From positions 3,100,001 through 3,164,000 of the forward strand of contig NZ_CP032549.1 in assembly GCF_012221945.1 (NCBI RefSeq): a DNA stretch of 64,000 bases. Reading direction: 5' to 3'. Positions 44,367 through 55,800 of this stretch are shown here, in pieces. How positions within the stretch are numbered: the first letter of the stretch is position 1; every line of letters begins with the position of its first letter. Under the pieces are notes generated by a model. The model was not told where the DNA came from, searched no databases, and saw only the letters and a program-made list of their open reading frames with translations. This DNA comes from Glutamicibacter mishrai (GTDB lineage Bacteria; Actinomycetota; Actinomycetes; Actinomycetales; Micrococcaceae). Position numbers and translations under genes: made by a program.

Positions 44367-44463
44367 AGTGTGCTCCGAATCTCATCCGCTGTCAAGCGGA
44401 CTGCGGAAAGTTGCCGGGCCGACGACGCATTGAGGCCAATAATCCACGGAATTCGGCGGATAA

Positions 44464-44507
44464 CAAAGGCGCCGTTCAACGAAAGAATTCGTTGAACGGC
44501 GCCTTTG
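44464..44507 (-). terminator. Terminator of the MacAB-like operon
   Basis: CAAAGGCGCCGTTCAACGAA / TTCGTTGAACGGCGCCTTTG, 20-bp perfect stem, 4-base loop AGAA, 37 bases past the permease stop. Confidence 0.85.
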
Positions 44508-44543
44508 CAAGGCGGTGCCGGCTAGCGGCAAGCCACGTGGAGA

Positions 44544-45779
44544 TCAGACCCGAATCGCATCAACAATCCGGACCCTGGCCGCCACGAGAGCGGGGAGCGC
44601 ACCCGTGAGCGCGCCCACCGCAATCGAAACGCCGATGCCCGCCAGTGCTGCGCCAACCGGGAATCCAGGCATCTGGTCAATGCCGGATCCAAGAAGCAGG
44701 TTGGTCACCTTCGGATTGGTCACGACTGCGATTGACAGCAGCACGCCAAGGCCGCCGGCGACGGCGGTGGCGACCACGCTCTCCATCATGACCGAGAAGA
44801 ACACCCGGCCGGTAGTCGCGCCGAAGCTGCGCCGGATGCCGACTTCCCGGATGCGCTGCTTCATCGTCACCATGGCCACATTCAACAGGCTCAGGGATCC
44901 GAGCAGAAGGATGACGCCAGCGATTCCGCCGGCAACCAATGCCAGCTGCTTCAGGCTTTGGTCATCGCCCCACGACAAATAGTCGGAGCGCAAGGATTCC
45001 ACCGAATAGCCTGGGAGCTCTGCGCTCATTTGCGAGGCGAAGTTCATGGCCAATTCCTCGGAGCCGTCAATTGGCACCCACATTTCATAGCTGGCGTCAG
45101 TCAGCGGCGCCGAGGCGGCGAACCAATGCCCGTAGGTTTCGGGAAGCATCCACAACTGGCCACCGAGCCCGCCATCGCGCGTTGACGTTGCGCCAACCAC
45201 CGTCACCGAGACGATCTGGCTTCCGGAACGCATTTGGATAGAGGCCGGGAGCGAACCCTGGTCTAATCCCAGCCCCTGGTACACGGTCCGGTCGACGACA
45301 ACGGCCGGAGCCAAATTCTGCGCGTCCTCGGATTCGAGCCAACGGCCATGCTGAGCGAAGATCCGGTGAATTGGTGCATAGTCGGGATCCACGACGAGCA
45401 CATCTGCATCGAGTGAGGTGCCCTGCGAGGAGACCTGGAAGCCGAAGCTGCGGGAGGCCATGGAGGCGTATTCGACGTTGAACCGCTCAGCGGTCTTGGC
45501 GAAGGCCTCGGTGACCTGCGTGCTCGACGAAGGGATCTGTTCGTTCCGCTGACTGTAGGCATAGGTGCTGATCAGCGCCGGTCGGCCATTGCGCTCGAGC
45601 TGTTCGGTCATCAGCTGCTGCGCCATGGCCGAACCGGCCACCGCGGTCGTCAGGGAGGCAACCGCCACGGTGACACCAATGAGCGAGAGCAGGACACGCA
45701 GCCTGTGGATGCGCAGTTCCTGCCAGGCCTCCAGCAACGCCGCCGCAAATCCAGTGAAGAATCTTCCCACAAGATTCAT
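44544..45779 (-). CDS. MacB/FtsX-type ABC permease
   Basis: 411 residues. One N-terminal helix (LRVLLSLIGVTVAVASLTTAVAG), an extracytoplasmic MacB-like domain of about 220 residues (about 50-270), then three C-terminal helices with the FtsX signature (VAGGIAGVILLLGSLSLLNVAMVTM, REVGIRRSFGATTGRVFFSVMMES, AGIGVSIAVGALTGALPALVAA). Overlaps the ATPase stop by ATGA. Probably exports or extracts an envelope substrate with the adaptor encoded two genes upstream. Confidence 0.88.
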   Translation of the reverse strand: MNLVGRFFTGFAAALLEAWQELRIHRLRVLLSLIGVTVAVASLTTAVAGSAMAQQLMTEQLERNGRPALISTYAYSQRNEQIPSSSTQVTEAFAKTAERFNVEYASMASRSFGFQVSSQGTSLDADVLVVDPDYAPIHRIFAQHGRWLESEDAQNLAPAVVVDRTVYQGLGLDQGSLPASIQMRSGSQIVSVTVVGATSTRDGGLGGQLWMLPETYGHWFAASAPLTDASYEMWVPIDGSEELAMNFASQMSAELPGYSVESLRSDYLSWGDDQSLKQLALVAGGIAGVILLLGSLSLLNVAMVTMKQRIREVGIRRSFGATTGRVFFSVMMESVVATAVAGGLGVLLSIAVVTNPKVTNLLLGSGIDQMPGFPVGAALAGIGVSIAVGALTGALPALVAARVRIVDAIRV

Positions 45780-46483
45780 TGGGCCACCTCCTGGTCCAGC
45801 GCCTTGAGCACTCCGTCTTCGAGCCGGAATTGCCGGCGCGCCAAGGCGGCTACGTTGATGTCGTGGGTGATGGTGATCAAGGCGGCGCCCGATTCCACCG
45901 TGGCCGAATCGAGCAGCTGCATCACAGCCCGCCCGGTGTCGACATCCAGCGCCCCGGTGGGCTCATCAGCCAGGACCACCCGGGGACGGCGCACCAGTGC
46001 GCGGGCAATGGCCACGCGCTGCTGCTCGCCGCCGGAAAGCATTTGGGGCATCGAGTCCAGGCGGGCACCGAGGCCCACCTTCTCCAGGGCTTCGGCGGCC
46101 AGAGTTCGCCGGCGCCAAAAATCCTGGCCGGTGGCGTACATCAAGGGAGCCATGACATTTTCCAGTGCAGTGCGACCGGGCAACAAATTGAACTGCTGGA
46201 AGACGAAACCGAGGTCGCGGCCGCGGGCGTGGGCTGCCCGCCGGGCACTAAGCTTGCTGGCATCGTGGCCACGCCAAGCCAGGCTGCCTGAGGTTGGCCG
46301 GTCCAATAGCCCGAGGATATTGAGCAAGGTGGACTTGCCAGTGCCTGAGCGGCCGACAATAGCGATGTGGTCGCCTTCGGATACCGATAGGTTGATGCCG
46401 TTCAAGATGTGCAGCTCGCTGTCATCGGGCAATAGGACACTGCGGGTGACGTTTTCAAGCTTCAGCAGCTGGGCATCACTCAT
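45776..46483 (-). CDS. ABC ATPase (LolD/MacB type)
   Basis: 235 residues. Walker A GRSGTGKSTLLN, Q-loop FVFQQFNLLPGRTALENV, signature LSGGEQQRVAIARALV, Walker B VVLADEPTGALD, all typical of the MacB/LolD group. Overlaps the adaptor gene upstream and the permease downstream by ATGA on both sides. Confidence 0.92.
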   Translation of the reverse strand: MSDAQLLKLENVTRSVLLPDDSELHILNGINLSVSEGDHIAIVGRSGTGKSTLLNILGLLDRPTSGSLAWRGHDASKLSARRAAHARGRDLGFVFQQFNLLPGRTALENVMAPLMYATGQDFWRRRTLAAEALEKVGLGARLDSMPQMLSGGEQQRVAIARALVRRPRVVLADEPTGALDVDTGRAVMQLLDSATVESGAALITITHDINVAALARRQFRLEDGVLKALDQEVAQ

Positions 46484-47562
46484 CAGGGGTAGATCTCCAT
46501 GCCTGGTTCCATCGAAGGAGCCGGGGCGGAGCCGGGAACGTAGCGAAGGACTTCGGCATCCGATGTGAGCCCGGATCGGATTTCCACGACCTTGCCATCG
46601 GTCACGCCCAGTTCAACCTCGGTGCGGATTTCTTTGCCTTCATCATTCAGGATCCACACTGCGCCCTTGCCCACTAGTCCGCGCACGGCGGTCACGGGTA
46701 CGGTCAGAACATCTTCGGCTGAGCCGGCGTCGATGTCCATGGTCATATCGAGGCCGTCGAAAACAACAACATCTTTCGGAACATCGCAAGAGACCTCGCT
46801 GCCTGAGCTGGACTCGTCCTGGGGCTGCGCTGCAGAATCGTCCATTGCTGCTTCTTCCTCGGACGCTGCATTTGCAGGTGTTTCGGATGCTTGGTCGCCA
46901 ACGTTGAGATTGACGCAGGTGAATGGTTCTGGACCGCCTTCAATGCTGATGGTGGCATCGAGGTTTTCGTCCATGATCCGGTAGCGATCCAAGGCCTTGA
47001 TGATTCCCACCGCGTGGAATGACTGGGGCTGCACCGAAGCCAAGGTTGCGCCCTTCTCGATCTCATCGCCGATGCTGAAGTCGAACTTTCCGACTTTTCC
47101 GGCCGCCGGAGCAAGAACATCATGATAGGAAACTGTGGTTGCTGGCGCGTCGTCGGCCGGCTGGGCTTCGGCTTCGTCCGCTTCGTGTTCCCCGGGGCCG
47201 GACTGGTTGGTTGGGGCTGGTTCGACCGTGCTTTCAACGCGGAGCTGGAAGATCTTGTCACCTTGGCTGACGTTGTCGCCAGCTTTCACGAAGGCCCAAT
47301 TGAGGACGCCTGCCGAGGGCGCGGAGAGCGGTTGGGATTCAACGAGCTCGATGGTACCGGGGATCGACAGCGAGTTCTTGATCGTGTCCTTTTCGGCGAG
47401 AACGGTCTCCGCTGGAATTTCACCGGAAGGATAAAGCTGGTCGTCTGCCGCGGGGGAACCCCCGACGAACGCTAGCTTTACCAGGCTGACGGCAATCAGC
47501 GCGCCGATGATTAGCCATGCGCTGGGTAGAATAAAGCGCCTGAAGACGCGTCGGTGGCTCAT
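46483..47562 (-). CDS. MacA/HlyD-like membrane-fusion adaptor
   Basis: 359 residues from ATG at 47562; an upstream TTG in frame is less likely. One N-terminal helix (LIIGALIAVSLVKLAFVG), then split lipoyl-type halves (SAPSAGVLNWAFVKAGDNVSQGDKIF and LAPAAGKVGKFDFSIGDEIEKGATL) and a C-terminal beta-barrel region ending AEVLRYVPGS. Two acidic Ala/Glu/Ser-rich insertions and two cysteines (FTCVNL, VSCDVP) are unlike MacA. No outer-membrane partner is expected in this Gram-positive. First gene of the operon. Confidence 0.75.
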   Translation of the reverse strand: MSHRRVFRRFILPSAWLIIGALIAVSLVKLAFVGGSPAADDQLYPSGEIPAETVLAEKDTIKNSLSIPGTIELVESQPLSAPSAGVLNWAFVKAGDNVSQGDKIFQLRVESTVEPAPTNQSGPGEHEADEAEAQPADDAPATTVSYHDVLAPAAGKVGKFDFSIGDEIEKGATLASVQPQSFHAVGIIKALDRYRIMDENLDATISIEGGPEPFTCVNLNVGDQASETPANAASEEEAAMDDSAAQPQDESSSGSEVSCDVPKDVVVFDGLDMTMDIDAGSAEDVLTVPVTAVRGLVGKGAVWILNDEGKEIRTEVELGVTDGKVVEIRSGLTSDAEVLRYVPGSAPAPSMEPGMEIYP

Positions 47563-47787
47563 GCTGGAACTCTGTTCATCCCATATTTTTATCAAACCAT
47601 GCAGGTAACACCAAGGTTATTTGCAGGTTTCGCTCATATTTTTTATCGTAATCGACGTCATTTCCAGCGCAGGTCACCCACGATATTTTCGGAAATATCT
47701 GTGGCATCGGGTCATTTCGGACGCTGGCCGCTCGGTGGCCAGGCTGGATGTCACCCGTATTCATTGCATGTTCTTGAATAAAAGGGT

Positions 47788-47822
47788 CCGTTGCCGGAAA
47801 CTTGCTCAGTTTCCGGCAACGG
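47788..47822 (-). terminator. Rho-independent terminator of the secreted-protein gene
   Basis: CCGTTGCCGGAAACT / AGTTTCCGGCAACGG, 15-bp perfect stem, 5-base loop; on the minus strand it is followed by a T-rich CCCTTTTATTC. Confidence 0.85.
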
Positions 47823-47844
47823 GCCGATTTGCTGAAGCAGGCGG

Positions 47845-48579
47845 CTACTTCGAAACCGACTTGCTGTTGGTGGCAGTTGCCCACGAAGCGGTAGGAATAG
47901 ATAGCCTGTAGGACTTCTTCTTGGACTGCTTGACCGTCAATTTAGCGGTGCCCTTCTTGAGATTCACCGTTTTCAAGGTCTTCCACGAGTTTCCGGATTT
48001 GACCTGGAACTTGGCCTTCTTGGCGTTGTACTGGCCATATCGGTATTTTTCGGGCGAGTAGACCTGGGCCTTGGCGGTCAGTGCGACCTTGCTGCCCGAG
48101 CGCTTGGCGGTCAATGAGCTCTTGGTCTTGCCTCGCACATAGAACGTCTTGCTGGTCCGGTCGGTGTAATCGACGTATTCGGTCCAAGTGCTCTGGTAGT
48201 ACGAATCCCAGTAGCTGTAGGAAGCGGATACGTCCGCCGGACCTACTTTGTAGGCGCCTAGCCCATCCCACGAGGGGCAGATGGTGGCGCGGTCGGAAAC
48301 CTTACGATTTTCAAACCAGAGGGAATGAACGACTCCGCCGTTGCGGGTCACATCGATGATTGCATAGGCGTCGTCATAATCTGACTTGACCTTAGAAGAC
48401 GCCTTGACTGTTACATTGCGGCAGTTCGAATCAGCCACGGTGAGCGATGAAACGGAATAACCGGTGATGTCTATTGGCCGTTCGCTGGCCTGGGCAGGGG
48501 TGGTCCCAGCGATCAGCGTGACCGCGAGAATCAGGCCGGCGGCCGCGTTGCGTACCCTTCGTGCGGTGGGAACTTCCAT
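47845..48579 (-). CDS. Secreted basic protein of unknown function
   Basis: 244 residues, AGGAG six bases before the ATG. Signal peptide NAAAGLILAVTLIAGTTPAQA with cleavage expected after AQA (about residue 32). The mature protein has an aromatic centre (ASYSYWDSYYQSTWTEYVDYTD) and a Lys-rich, beta-strand-like C-terminal third (VKSGNSWKTLKTVNLKKGTA) that resembles wall-binding Ig-like tails of actinobacterial exoproteins. Two cysteines (NCRN, ICPS). No known enzyme motif. Single gene ended by its own terminator. Confidence 0.7.
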   Translation of the reverse strand: MEVPTARRVRNAAAGLILAVTLIAGTTPAQASERPIDITGYSVSSLTVADSNCRNVTVKASSKVKSDYDDAYAIIDVTRNGGVVHSLWFENRKVSDRATICPSWDGLGAYKVGPADVSASYSYWDSYYQSTWTEYVDYTDRTSKTFYVRGKTKSSLTAKRSGSKVALTAKAQVYSPEKYRYGQYNAKKAKFQVKSGNSWKTLKTVNLKKGTAKLTVKQSKKKSYRLSIPTASWATATNSKSVSK

Positions 48580-48748
48580 GAAGTGCTCCTATTGATTTGC
48601 GAGTGACTATTCAAGATGACTCACTTGAATGTTCAAACTCTAAGCCATGGGAAAGACATTTTGGACAGGCAATTTGCACCAGCGGCAAAATGTTGCGGTT
48701 ATTGTTGCGCGGTGCCAGATAATCGCCGGTCGCTGGCAGAATGTTGCC

Positions 48749-49414
48749 ATGCGACTTATCCTCATCCGCCATGGCCAGACGGCATCTAACCTCGGGCGCC
48801 ACTTGGATACGGCGGTGCCCGGAGCGCCTCTGACTGAGCTTGGCATCGAACAGGCCCAGGCCCTTGCGCAAACGCTGCGCGGGGAGAGGATCGATGCCAT
48901 CTATTGCTCGACGCTCCTTCGCACGCAGCAAACCGCACTACCGTTGGCTGATGAGCGTGGCTTGGAAATGCGCATTCGCTCCGGAATCAGGGAAATATCC
49001 GCTGGAATCCTGGAAATGGCCAATGATGAGGAATCCATCCGAACTTATCTGGACGTGGTCATGGGGTGGGCCGACGGCGAGGAGCAAGGCAAGATTCCTG
49101 GCACAGATCGAACTGGGGCCGCCATCCTGGGGGATTTTGACGAAGTGGTCAACGAGATTCTTGATTCAGGCGTGGAGAGCGCTGCTGTATTTTCCCACGG
49201 AGCAATCATGCGTGCGTGGGCAGGATCCCGCGCGGTGAACCTTGCGCCGGGATTCGCGGGTCGGACCACCTTGTCCAATACGGGCGTGGTGCTGCTGGAC
49301 TTTGTCGGGGGCCAGTGGATTGTCACCCAATGGCAAGAACAGGCTCTGGACACTTACGCCGGTGAAAGCCGGGATACAGGTGGCGCGAGCGAGCAAATCC
49401 GGATGGTCGAATAG
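48749..49414 (+). CDS. Histidine phosphatase (phosphoglycerate-mutase-like)
   Basis: 221 residues from the ATG giving MRLILIRHGQT; the open frame extends 34 codons upstream but those are unconserved. RHG motif (phospho-histidine) at residues 7-9, the Arg/Glu core in YCSTLLRTQQTA and GIREISAG, and the second catalytic His in VFSHGAIMRAWAG. Substrate unknown; the family covers sugar and nucleotide phosphatases. No clear ribosome site; a 13-base direct repeat (GGCAAAATGTTGC / GGCAGAATGTTGC, 51 bases apart) ends just before the start. Confidence 0.85.
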   Translation: MRLILIRHGQTASNLGRHLDTAVPGAPLTELGIEQAQALAQTLRGERIDAIYCSTLLRTQQTALPLADERGLEMRIRSGIREISAGILEMANDEESIRTYLDVVMGWADGEEQGKIPGTDRTGAAILGDFDEVVNEILDSGVESAAVFSHGAIMRAWAGSRAVNLAPGFAGRTTLSNTGVVLLDFVGGQWIVTQWQEQALDTYAGESRDTGGASEQIRMVE

Positions 49415-49873
49415 CGCTCGATGAGGAAGCGGCTAGAGGGCATTCCGCAGTCACCTGATCCGGTGCGGCCATGTAATTTTCTGTTTCCTGGCAATGGGAA
49501 CCACAGGTAGATTTACCTGCAACCAGCGTGCGACTTGGGGCTTTAATCGTGTTGCATGGAAATTCACCTAACCCTTCATTTCTGAGCTGATATTCTTCCC
49601 TCAAATTGCTGGCAATATCGTCAGGGTCGGCGTAGTCTAACGCCATATCGTTGTCTCGAATTGGGGGATTTGAAGACGCATTGAAGCACTCGCATTCATT
49701 AAGCATCTTTAGATGTATTGGGGATTATTCCTGAGCCGTTGAGTCACATGGGGTGACTGAATTGGGGTTTGACCACTAAAAGTGCAGGTCATAGCCTCTA
49801 CTTCGCATGCTCATATTGGTAAATCAGCCCTGCGCCGGATGATTTGCCGCGGACATTTTTTGTTGGGGGAAAG
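49415..49873 (+). promoter_or_regulatory. Long 5' region of the giant surface-protein gene
   Basis: 459 bases, AT-richer than average, with no supported gene. Contents seen: CAGGTA-GATT-TACCTG, a small hairpin near 49505 that may end the phosphatase transcript; inverted repeat AGTCAC-ATGGG-GTGACT (49742-49758), a candidate operator; a TTGACC hexamer at 49769 that could be a -35; and the ribosome site GGGGGAA directly before the ATG at 49874. The promoter is not certain. Confidence 0.45.
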
Positions 49874-52800
49874 ATGTCTAAGCACCAAAGGCGTGGCACT
49901 TTTATGCCATTTTCGCGCCTTAATCTAATTTCAAGAAAATACAAGTCGCTTATAGCTATCATCTCTTCGTTTGCACTATGCATTGCGATAACCATTCCGG
50001 GAATGGCAGTTGCTGCAGAACCATCCACTGGAGCCGACACCCAGGAAACACAGTCCGCTGACACCAATGAACCTGCGGATGACCAGGGAAAGCCAGCCGA
50101 AGGCTCCGGAGCGACATCTGAAAAGTCCGTGGCGCTCAATTCTGAGCCTGCGCCGGAAACGTCACAAGAGGATGCTCAGCCAACGGTTGCAGCCGCAACA
50201 CCGGCTCCCGTGAAGAAGCCCTCGTCTTCTGAAAAGGACGAGGCAAAGGCAAGCCAAGCGCCAACAGAAACGACTGCTCCTCCTGCCACGGCCGACAGGC
50301 CCACGGTATCCAAGGCACCTGCAGCACCAAGCGAAGAGGCAGCGACCTCGTCAGCTGCCGCAAAATCTGAAAAACCCGATACGCAGGAAATCTCTGCAGC
50401 TGCGCTGGAAACGGGCGAACCGAGGACGTGCGAATACAACTCAGGTACAGGGTCCGTCAACACATTCATGCAGAAGAACGACGCAATGGCCGACTACGCC
50501 AACGGCAATATCAATACCGGATTATATGAAGGCGGCGTTGTTCACCAGCGTATCCAGATGACCCTGCCGGCAGGTGAAAATGAGCTGGTTCTCGTATACC
50601 AAGTCAAGCAGTCCGGTTTGTGGGCCTATGACTATCTGCTGAACCAGTCGGCCACAGGCGCATCGATCAGTACATGGGACGTCGTGGCCGGAACAGGCGA
50701 TGACCGTGAGGACACCGTGTATGTCACGCTCTGGGTTGAAGGCAACGAAGGAGAATCGTCTGCCGTCACCCTATTCTTTGACGCGCATATTGCTTCGGAG
50801 CTGGACCACGGACCTGGAACAGGCGCTTCTTCCATCAACGGTTCTCCGTACCACGTCGAAATTAGCTCTCTGAATTGCGGAGCTATCGGACAGCGCGACA
50901 ACCAAATTCAGGCCAACGGAGTCCAGACCGGCGACGTGACCATTGTCAAAGATGCGCTGCCTGCCGATGGAACCGATTTCGACTTCACGATACATGAAAG
51001 CCATTTCGGAGATTCAACTGGATTCAGCTTGGATGACAGCGCGGATTCCGACACCGGAGCTGAACTACCGTCATCGGTAACCTACTCCGTCGCCCCATCC
51101 ACGATCACGCTCACAGAGACCGATCTTCCCGCTGGATGGAATCTGTCCGATATCACCTGCACGGATAACGGCGCCATTCGAACCGATCTCGCCATCAGCT
51201 TTGAATTGAGCGACAACGAGAAAGTCACTTGTACGTTCGTGAACAACAAGACAACCTACAAGGATCTGACACTTCAAAAGGACGTCAAGGCAACCTTCGA
51301 CCGGGACTACGACTGGCAGCTGGAAAAGTCGCTCGCCGACGGCCAGCAAGCCACGGTCAAATCTTCAGACACTGGAGTTGAGGTCGACTACAACGTCACC
51401 GCGACCGCCAGCGACGCCCAAGACAGCAACTTCGACCTCACCGGGACCATCACGGTGAACAACCCCAATGATGCCTCGATGAGCGGAGTCACGCTTGCCG
51501 ACCAGCTCAACGGGGCCAATTGTGTCATCTCTCTAGGCGGATCACCGATTAGCAATCCTGTCACTGTGGCTCCGGGAGAGACTGTTTACACGTACAGCTG
51601 CGATTTGCCTGACACGACCAGCGCTTCGAGCTCTGGCACGAACATGGTCAGCGCCACCTGGGATGCCGATCTTTACTACGGTACCGACGGTGAAGCTACC
51701 GCATCCGCCGATTACGATTTCGCCACAGTCACCCCGACCGTGACCGATGATGAAGTCACTGTCACAGACAGCGAATTCGATCTGTCGTCAGTTGAAGGCG
51801 GAAACATCGTCACAGTTGAGGACAGCCCGAAAACCTTCGCCTACAGCATCACGTGGGAGGGAGTGCTCGGACAATGTTCCGATTACGTGAACACGGCAAG
51901 CCTGGCAGAGGACGACGGCCAAGTCTTGACGGACGATGCCTCAGTGGAAGTGTGCTTGGGCCAAGACCTGAACATCACCAAAAATGTTGTCTCCAGTTTC
52001 AACCGCAGTTACGACTGGAGCATCACCAAGGACGCCATCGGCGAGCAGCCGTATACTGCCGATCCTGAAACCGGAGAATTCACCGCTGAATATTCCGTCA
52101 CCGTCACCCCAGAAAGCTACTCAGATAGCGACTGGGCCATGAGCGGCCGAATCACCGTGGAGAATCCCAACGATTGGCAATCTGTCTCGGCCACCGTCAC
52201 TGACCAAGTAGATGTTGGTGGAGGCGCAGTTTGCACGATTGGCGGTGTGACGGATCATCCGGAGATCACCGATGCTGATCCAAGCGCTTCAGGATTCCAA
52301 GTAGAGCTGGCCGCCGGGCAAACCTTGTCCTTCGACTACAGCTGCACCTTCGAATCAAAGCCGAACTACGAAGGCAGCAACACTGCCGAAGTCGCTTGGT
52401 CTGCAGATGAAGCATTCACCGCCTCGGGCGATGCCCAAGAAGTAGTGCCCGTGGATGCCGATGATTGGACTCAAACACCGCTGAACGACACCGTCGAAGT
52501 CACGGATACAGTTCACGAGTTTGATCCAGCCTGGATCATCCGCTATTCAGATGGACCGCAAACCAAGACCTATTCGTACACCTGGACGGTCGATGAAGCA
52601 GGCACCTGCCAGACCTTCATGAACACTGCAACCATCACCGGAAGCCACCAGCTGATCAAGAGTGATGATGCAGAAGTCCAGGGCTGCTACGAAGCAGGTC
52701 TGACCGTGACCAAGGATGTCAATGCATCCTATGACCGAACCTACACATGGCAAATCGACAAGCAATTGGCCGAAGGCCAGTCGCCTGATGTCGTGGTGGA

Positions 52801-55800
52801 AGAAGACGGCACAGCCACAGTGAAGTACACGGTGAACGTGGACAACACAGGCTACACCGATTCTGGCCAACAGATCTCGGGCAAGATCACGGTCAACAAC
52901 CCTAACGACTACGAAGATGTTGAAGTCACGGTCAGTGATGAGAACACGCTGCTCGCCCAATGCATCATCAACGCCGAGGACAGCAATCCAGATCTGGCGG
53001 GGGTCCAGCAAATTGTGCCGCGAAATGGTTCGGTTGTTGTTGATTACTCCTGTGATGCTTCGGAAGTAACGGAAGCGGACTACAGTGGCCACAGCAATAC
53101 CGCGACCATTACATGGGGCGACGGGCAAGAAGCCCAAAGCCAGCCAGTGCCCATCGAGTTCACGCTTGATGAAGTAACTGACGATACTGTCGAAGTCTTT
53201 GAAGACAACGCAGATCCCGAAGGTGAAGCCACGCTGTTGGGAACTGTGCATTATGAAGAGGCGCCGAAGTCATTCAACTACGAGATCACTTATGTAGTTC
53301 CTCGCGATGAATGCCTGATCTTCACGAATACCGCTTGGGTGGTTATCACAGGAGATGACATCAGTGATTCACAAGATGTCAGCATCTGTGATCAGAAGAA
53401 TCTGACCATCGCCAAAGACGTGAAGGCCACCTATGAACGGGACTATGACTGGTCTGTCGAGAAACAGGTCGATCAAAGCCGATTCACCGTCGCCGGTGAT
53501 GGAACGGTCACCGCGCATTACACAGTGAAGGCCACCGCGGGTGCGGCTCAGGATTCTGCCAAGCAGGTATCGGGAAGCATCACCATTGCCAACCCGAACA
53601 CGCAAGTTGGCGAGTTGACCGGAACCGTGACGGATCTCGTGTCCATCCCTTCGGCCACCTGCACCATCCTGGGCACAGACGCTGATGAAGCTACGGATGG
53701 CTTCCAGGTAGTACTCGCAGACGGGCAAAGCATCACGCTCGATTACGAATGCACCGTACCGGCTGGCACTGACATCGGTTCGGGCTACGACAACACGGCT
53801 ACCGTGAGCTGGGGTCAAGATCGCCAGGCCCAGGACGTCGTGCCATTCGAATTCGAGCCGGCCAAGCTCACTGATGACAGCGTCAGCGTCATCGATGACA
53901 AGACGATTCCCGGCGAAGAAATATCACTTGGCACCGCAACCGTCCAAGATTCGCCAGCGACCTTCGAATACGATGTTCAGCTTCAGGGCGTAGCCGGAAC
54001 CTGTACCGACTACACGAACACCGCCGTGGTCAACGAAACCACGGATCAGGGAGAAGAAAATACCGCTACCGCGACCACGACAGTGTGCGCCGGAGCCGAT
54101 ATGGACATCTCCAAGAACGTCGTGACATCCTTCGACCGCTCCTACCTCTGGGGTCTAGAGAAGGAACTGCTTTCGGGTGAACCGCTGGCGGCTAATCCGC
54201 AGACCGGCGAAGTCACCGCGGAATACCGCCTCACCGTTACTCCTGAAGGCCATGAGGATGGCAATTGGGCAATGAGCGGCGAGATCACGGTAAGCAACCC
54301 GAACGACTGGCAAGATGCGCCTATCACGGTGCAAGACCTTGCTGATGTCGGTGGGGAAGTCACCTGCACCATTACTTCTGTCCAAGGCGAAGCGGTTGCC
54401 GATATGTCCGAAGAAGAGCCAGGATTCCAGACCGTCATTCCAGCCGGAGCGCAGTGGGTCATGACTTATTCATGCACCTTCGAGTCCCAGCCGGCCTATG
54501 AGGGCCACAACACGGCGACAGTGGATTGGGATGCCCAAGCCCTGAACACAGTCAACGGCGAAGACTCGGCCACGGTCGACATCGCCGAAGGCGATTGGTC
54601 CCAGACTCCGCTGAATGACACCGTCACCATCACAGACAGCCGCTTTGACTTCGATCCAGAGTGGACTGTTGATGTTGAGGATGGCGTACAGAGCCGGGAT
54701 TACTCCGTGACCTGGACGGTAGACGAAGCAGGCACCTGCCAAGTCTTTGAAAATGTCGCTACCCTCACCGGAGACGACGGATTCACCGCCACGGACAATG
54801 AACTTGCCCAGGCCTGCCGTGAGGCAGCGCTGGAAATCAGCAAGAGTGTTGAGGCAAGTTATGACCGAACCCATCAGTGGGAGATCGAAAAGTCTCTTGC
54901 CGAGGGCCAGGACGACAAGGTCACCGTCGACGGCGGAAGCTCAGCGCCAATCAACTACGTGATCACTGTCGAGAACACGGGATACGAAGATTCGGGATGG
55001 ATGCTCGACGGTGTCATCACCATCACCAACCCGAATCAGTACACCAGCATCGATGCCACAGTCCAAGACACCGTGGATCTGGATGGAATCACCTGCACGA
55101 CCAGCCAGTCTGCAGTATCAATTCCAGCCAATGGCAGTGTCGAGGTTGGCTACAGCTGCGATGTCTCAGCTGGAGTGGATCCTTCCTCCTACAGCGGCGG
55201 CACCAACACGGCAACGGTTAGTTGGGGAGATGAACGCGAATCGAGCACCCAGGTGCCAATCGACTTCGCTCTTGACGTCGAAACCGACCGCGAAGTGAGT
55301 GTGTGGGACGACAAATCAAACCCTGACGAACCGGTGCTTCTGCGGAACGTCAGCGTCGATGAGTCGCCAGTGTCCATCGAATACACCGTGGAGCACGAGG
55401 CACCAGCCGGACAGTGCGCCAGCTACACCAACACGGCATGGGTTGATATCCAGGCAGGAGAGGATCCACGAGACGAAGTCACCGTCGAAGTCTGTGGCCT
55501 GCTCGACCTGCTGGTCACCAAGGACGCGGAAGCCAGCTTCGATAGGACCTACCTCTGGGACCTGGAGAAGAAGGCAGATCGCACCGAAGTGACGGTGGCT
55601 GAGGACGGCACGGCTGACTTCTCTTACACCGTCTCGGCGCTGCCGCAAGGTGTGGAAGATTCGGCACATGAAGTTCACGGTACGATCACGCTGATCAACC
55701 CGAACCGATTCGAATCTGCCTCCACCGTTGCGACCGTTGCTGATGAAATCAGCATCGAAGGCGTCACTTGTACAATCCAAGCCGAAGACAGCGACCCGCA

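Noticed and set aside
47576..47884. A 100-codon minus-strand frame between the adaptor and secreted-protein genes
   Set aside because: It overlaps the clear terminator at 47788-47822 and the end of the secreted-protein gene, with an unlikely composition.
49798..50139. Minus-strand frame across the start of the giant gene
   Set aside because: It lies opposite a start with strong ribosome site and signal peptide and has no supporting features.
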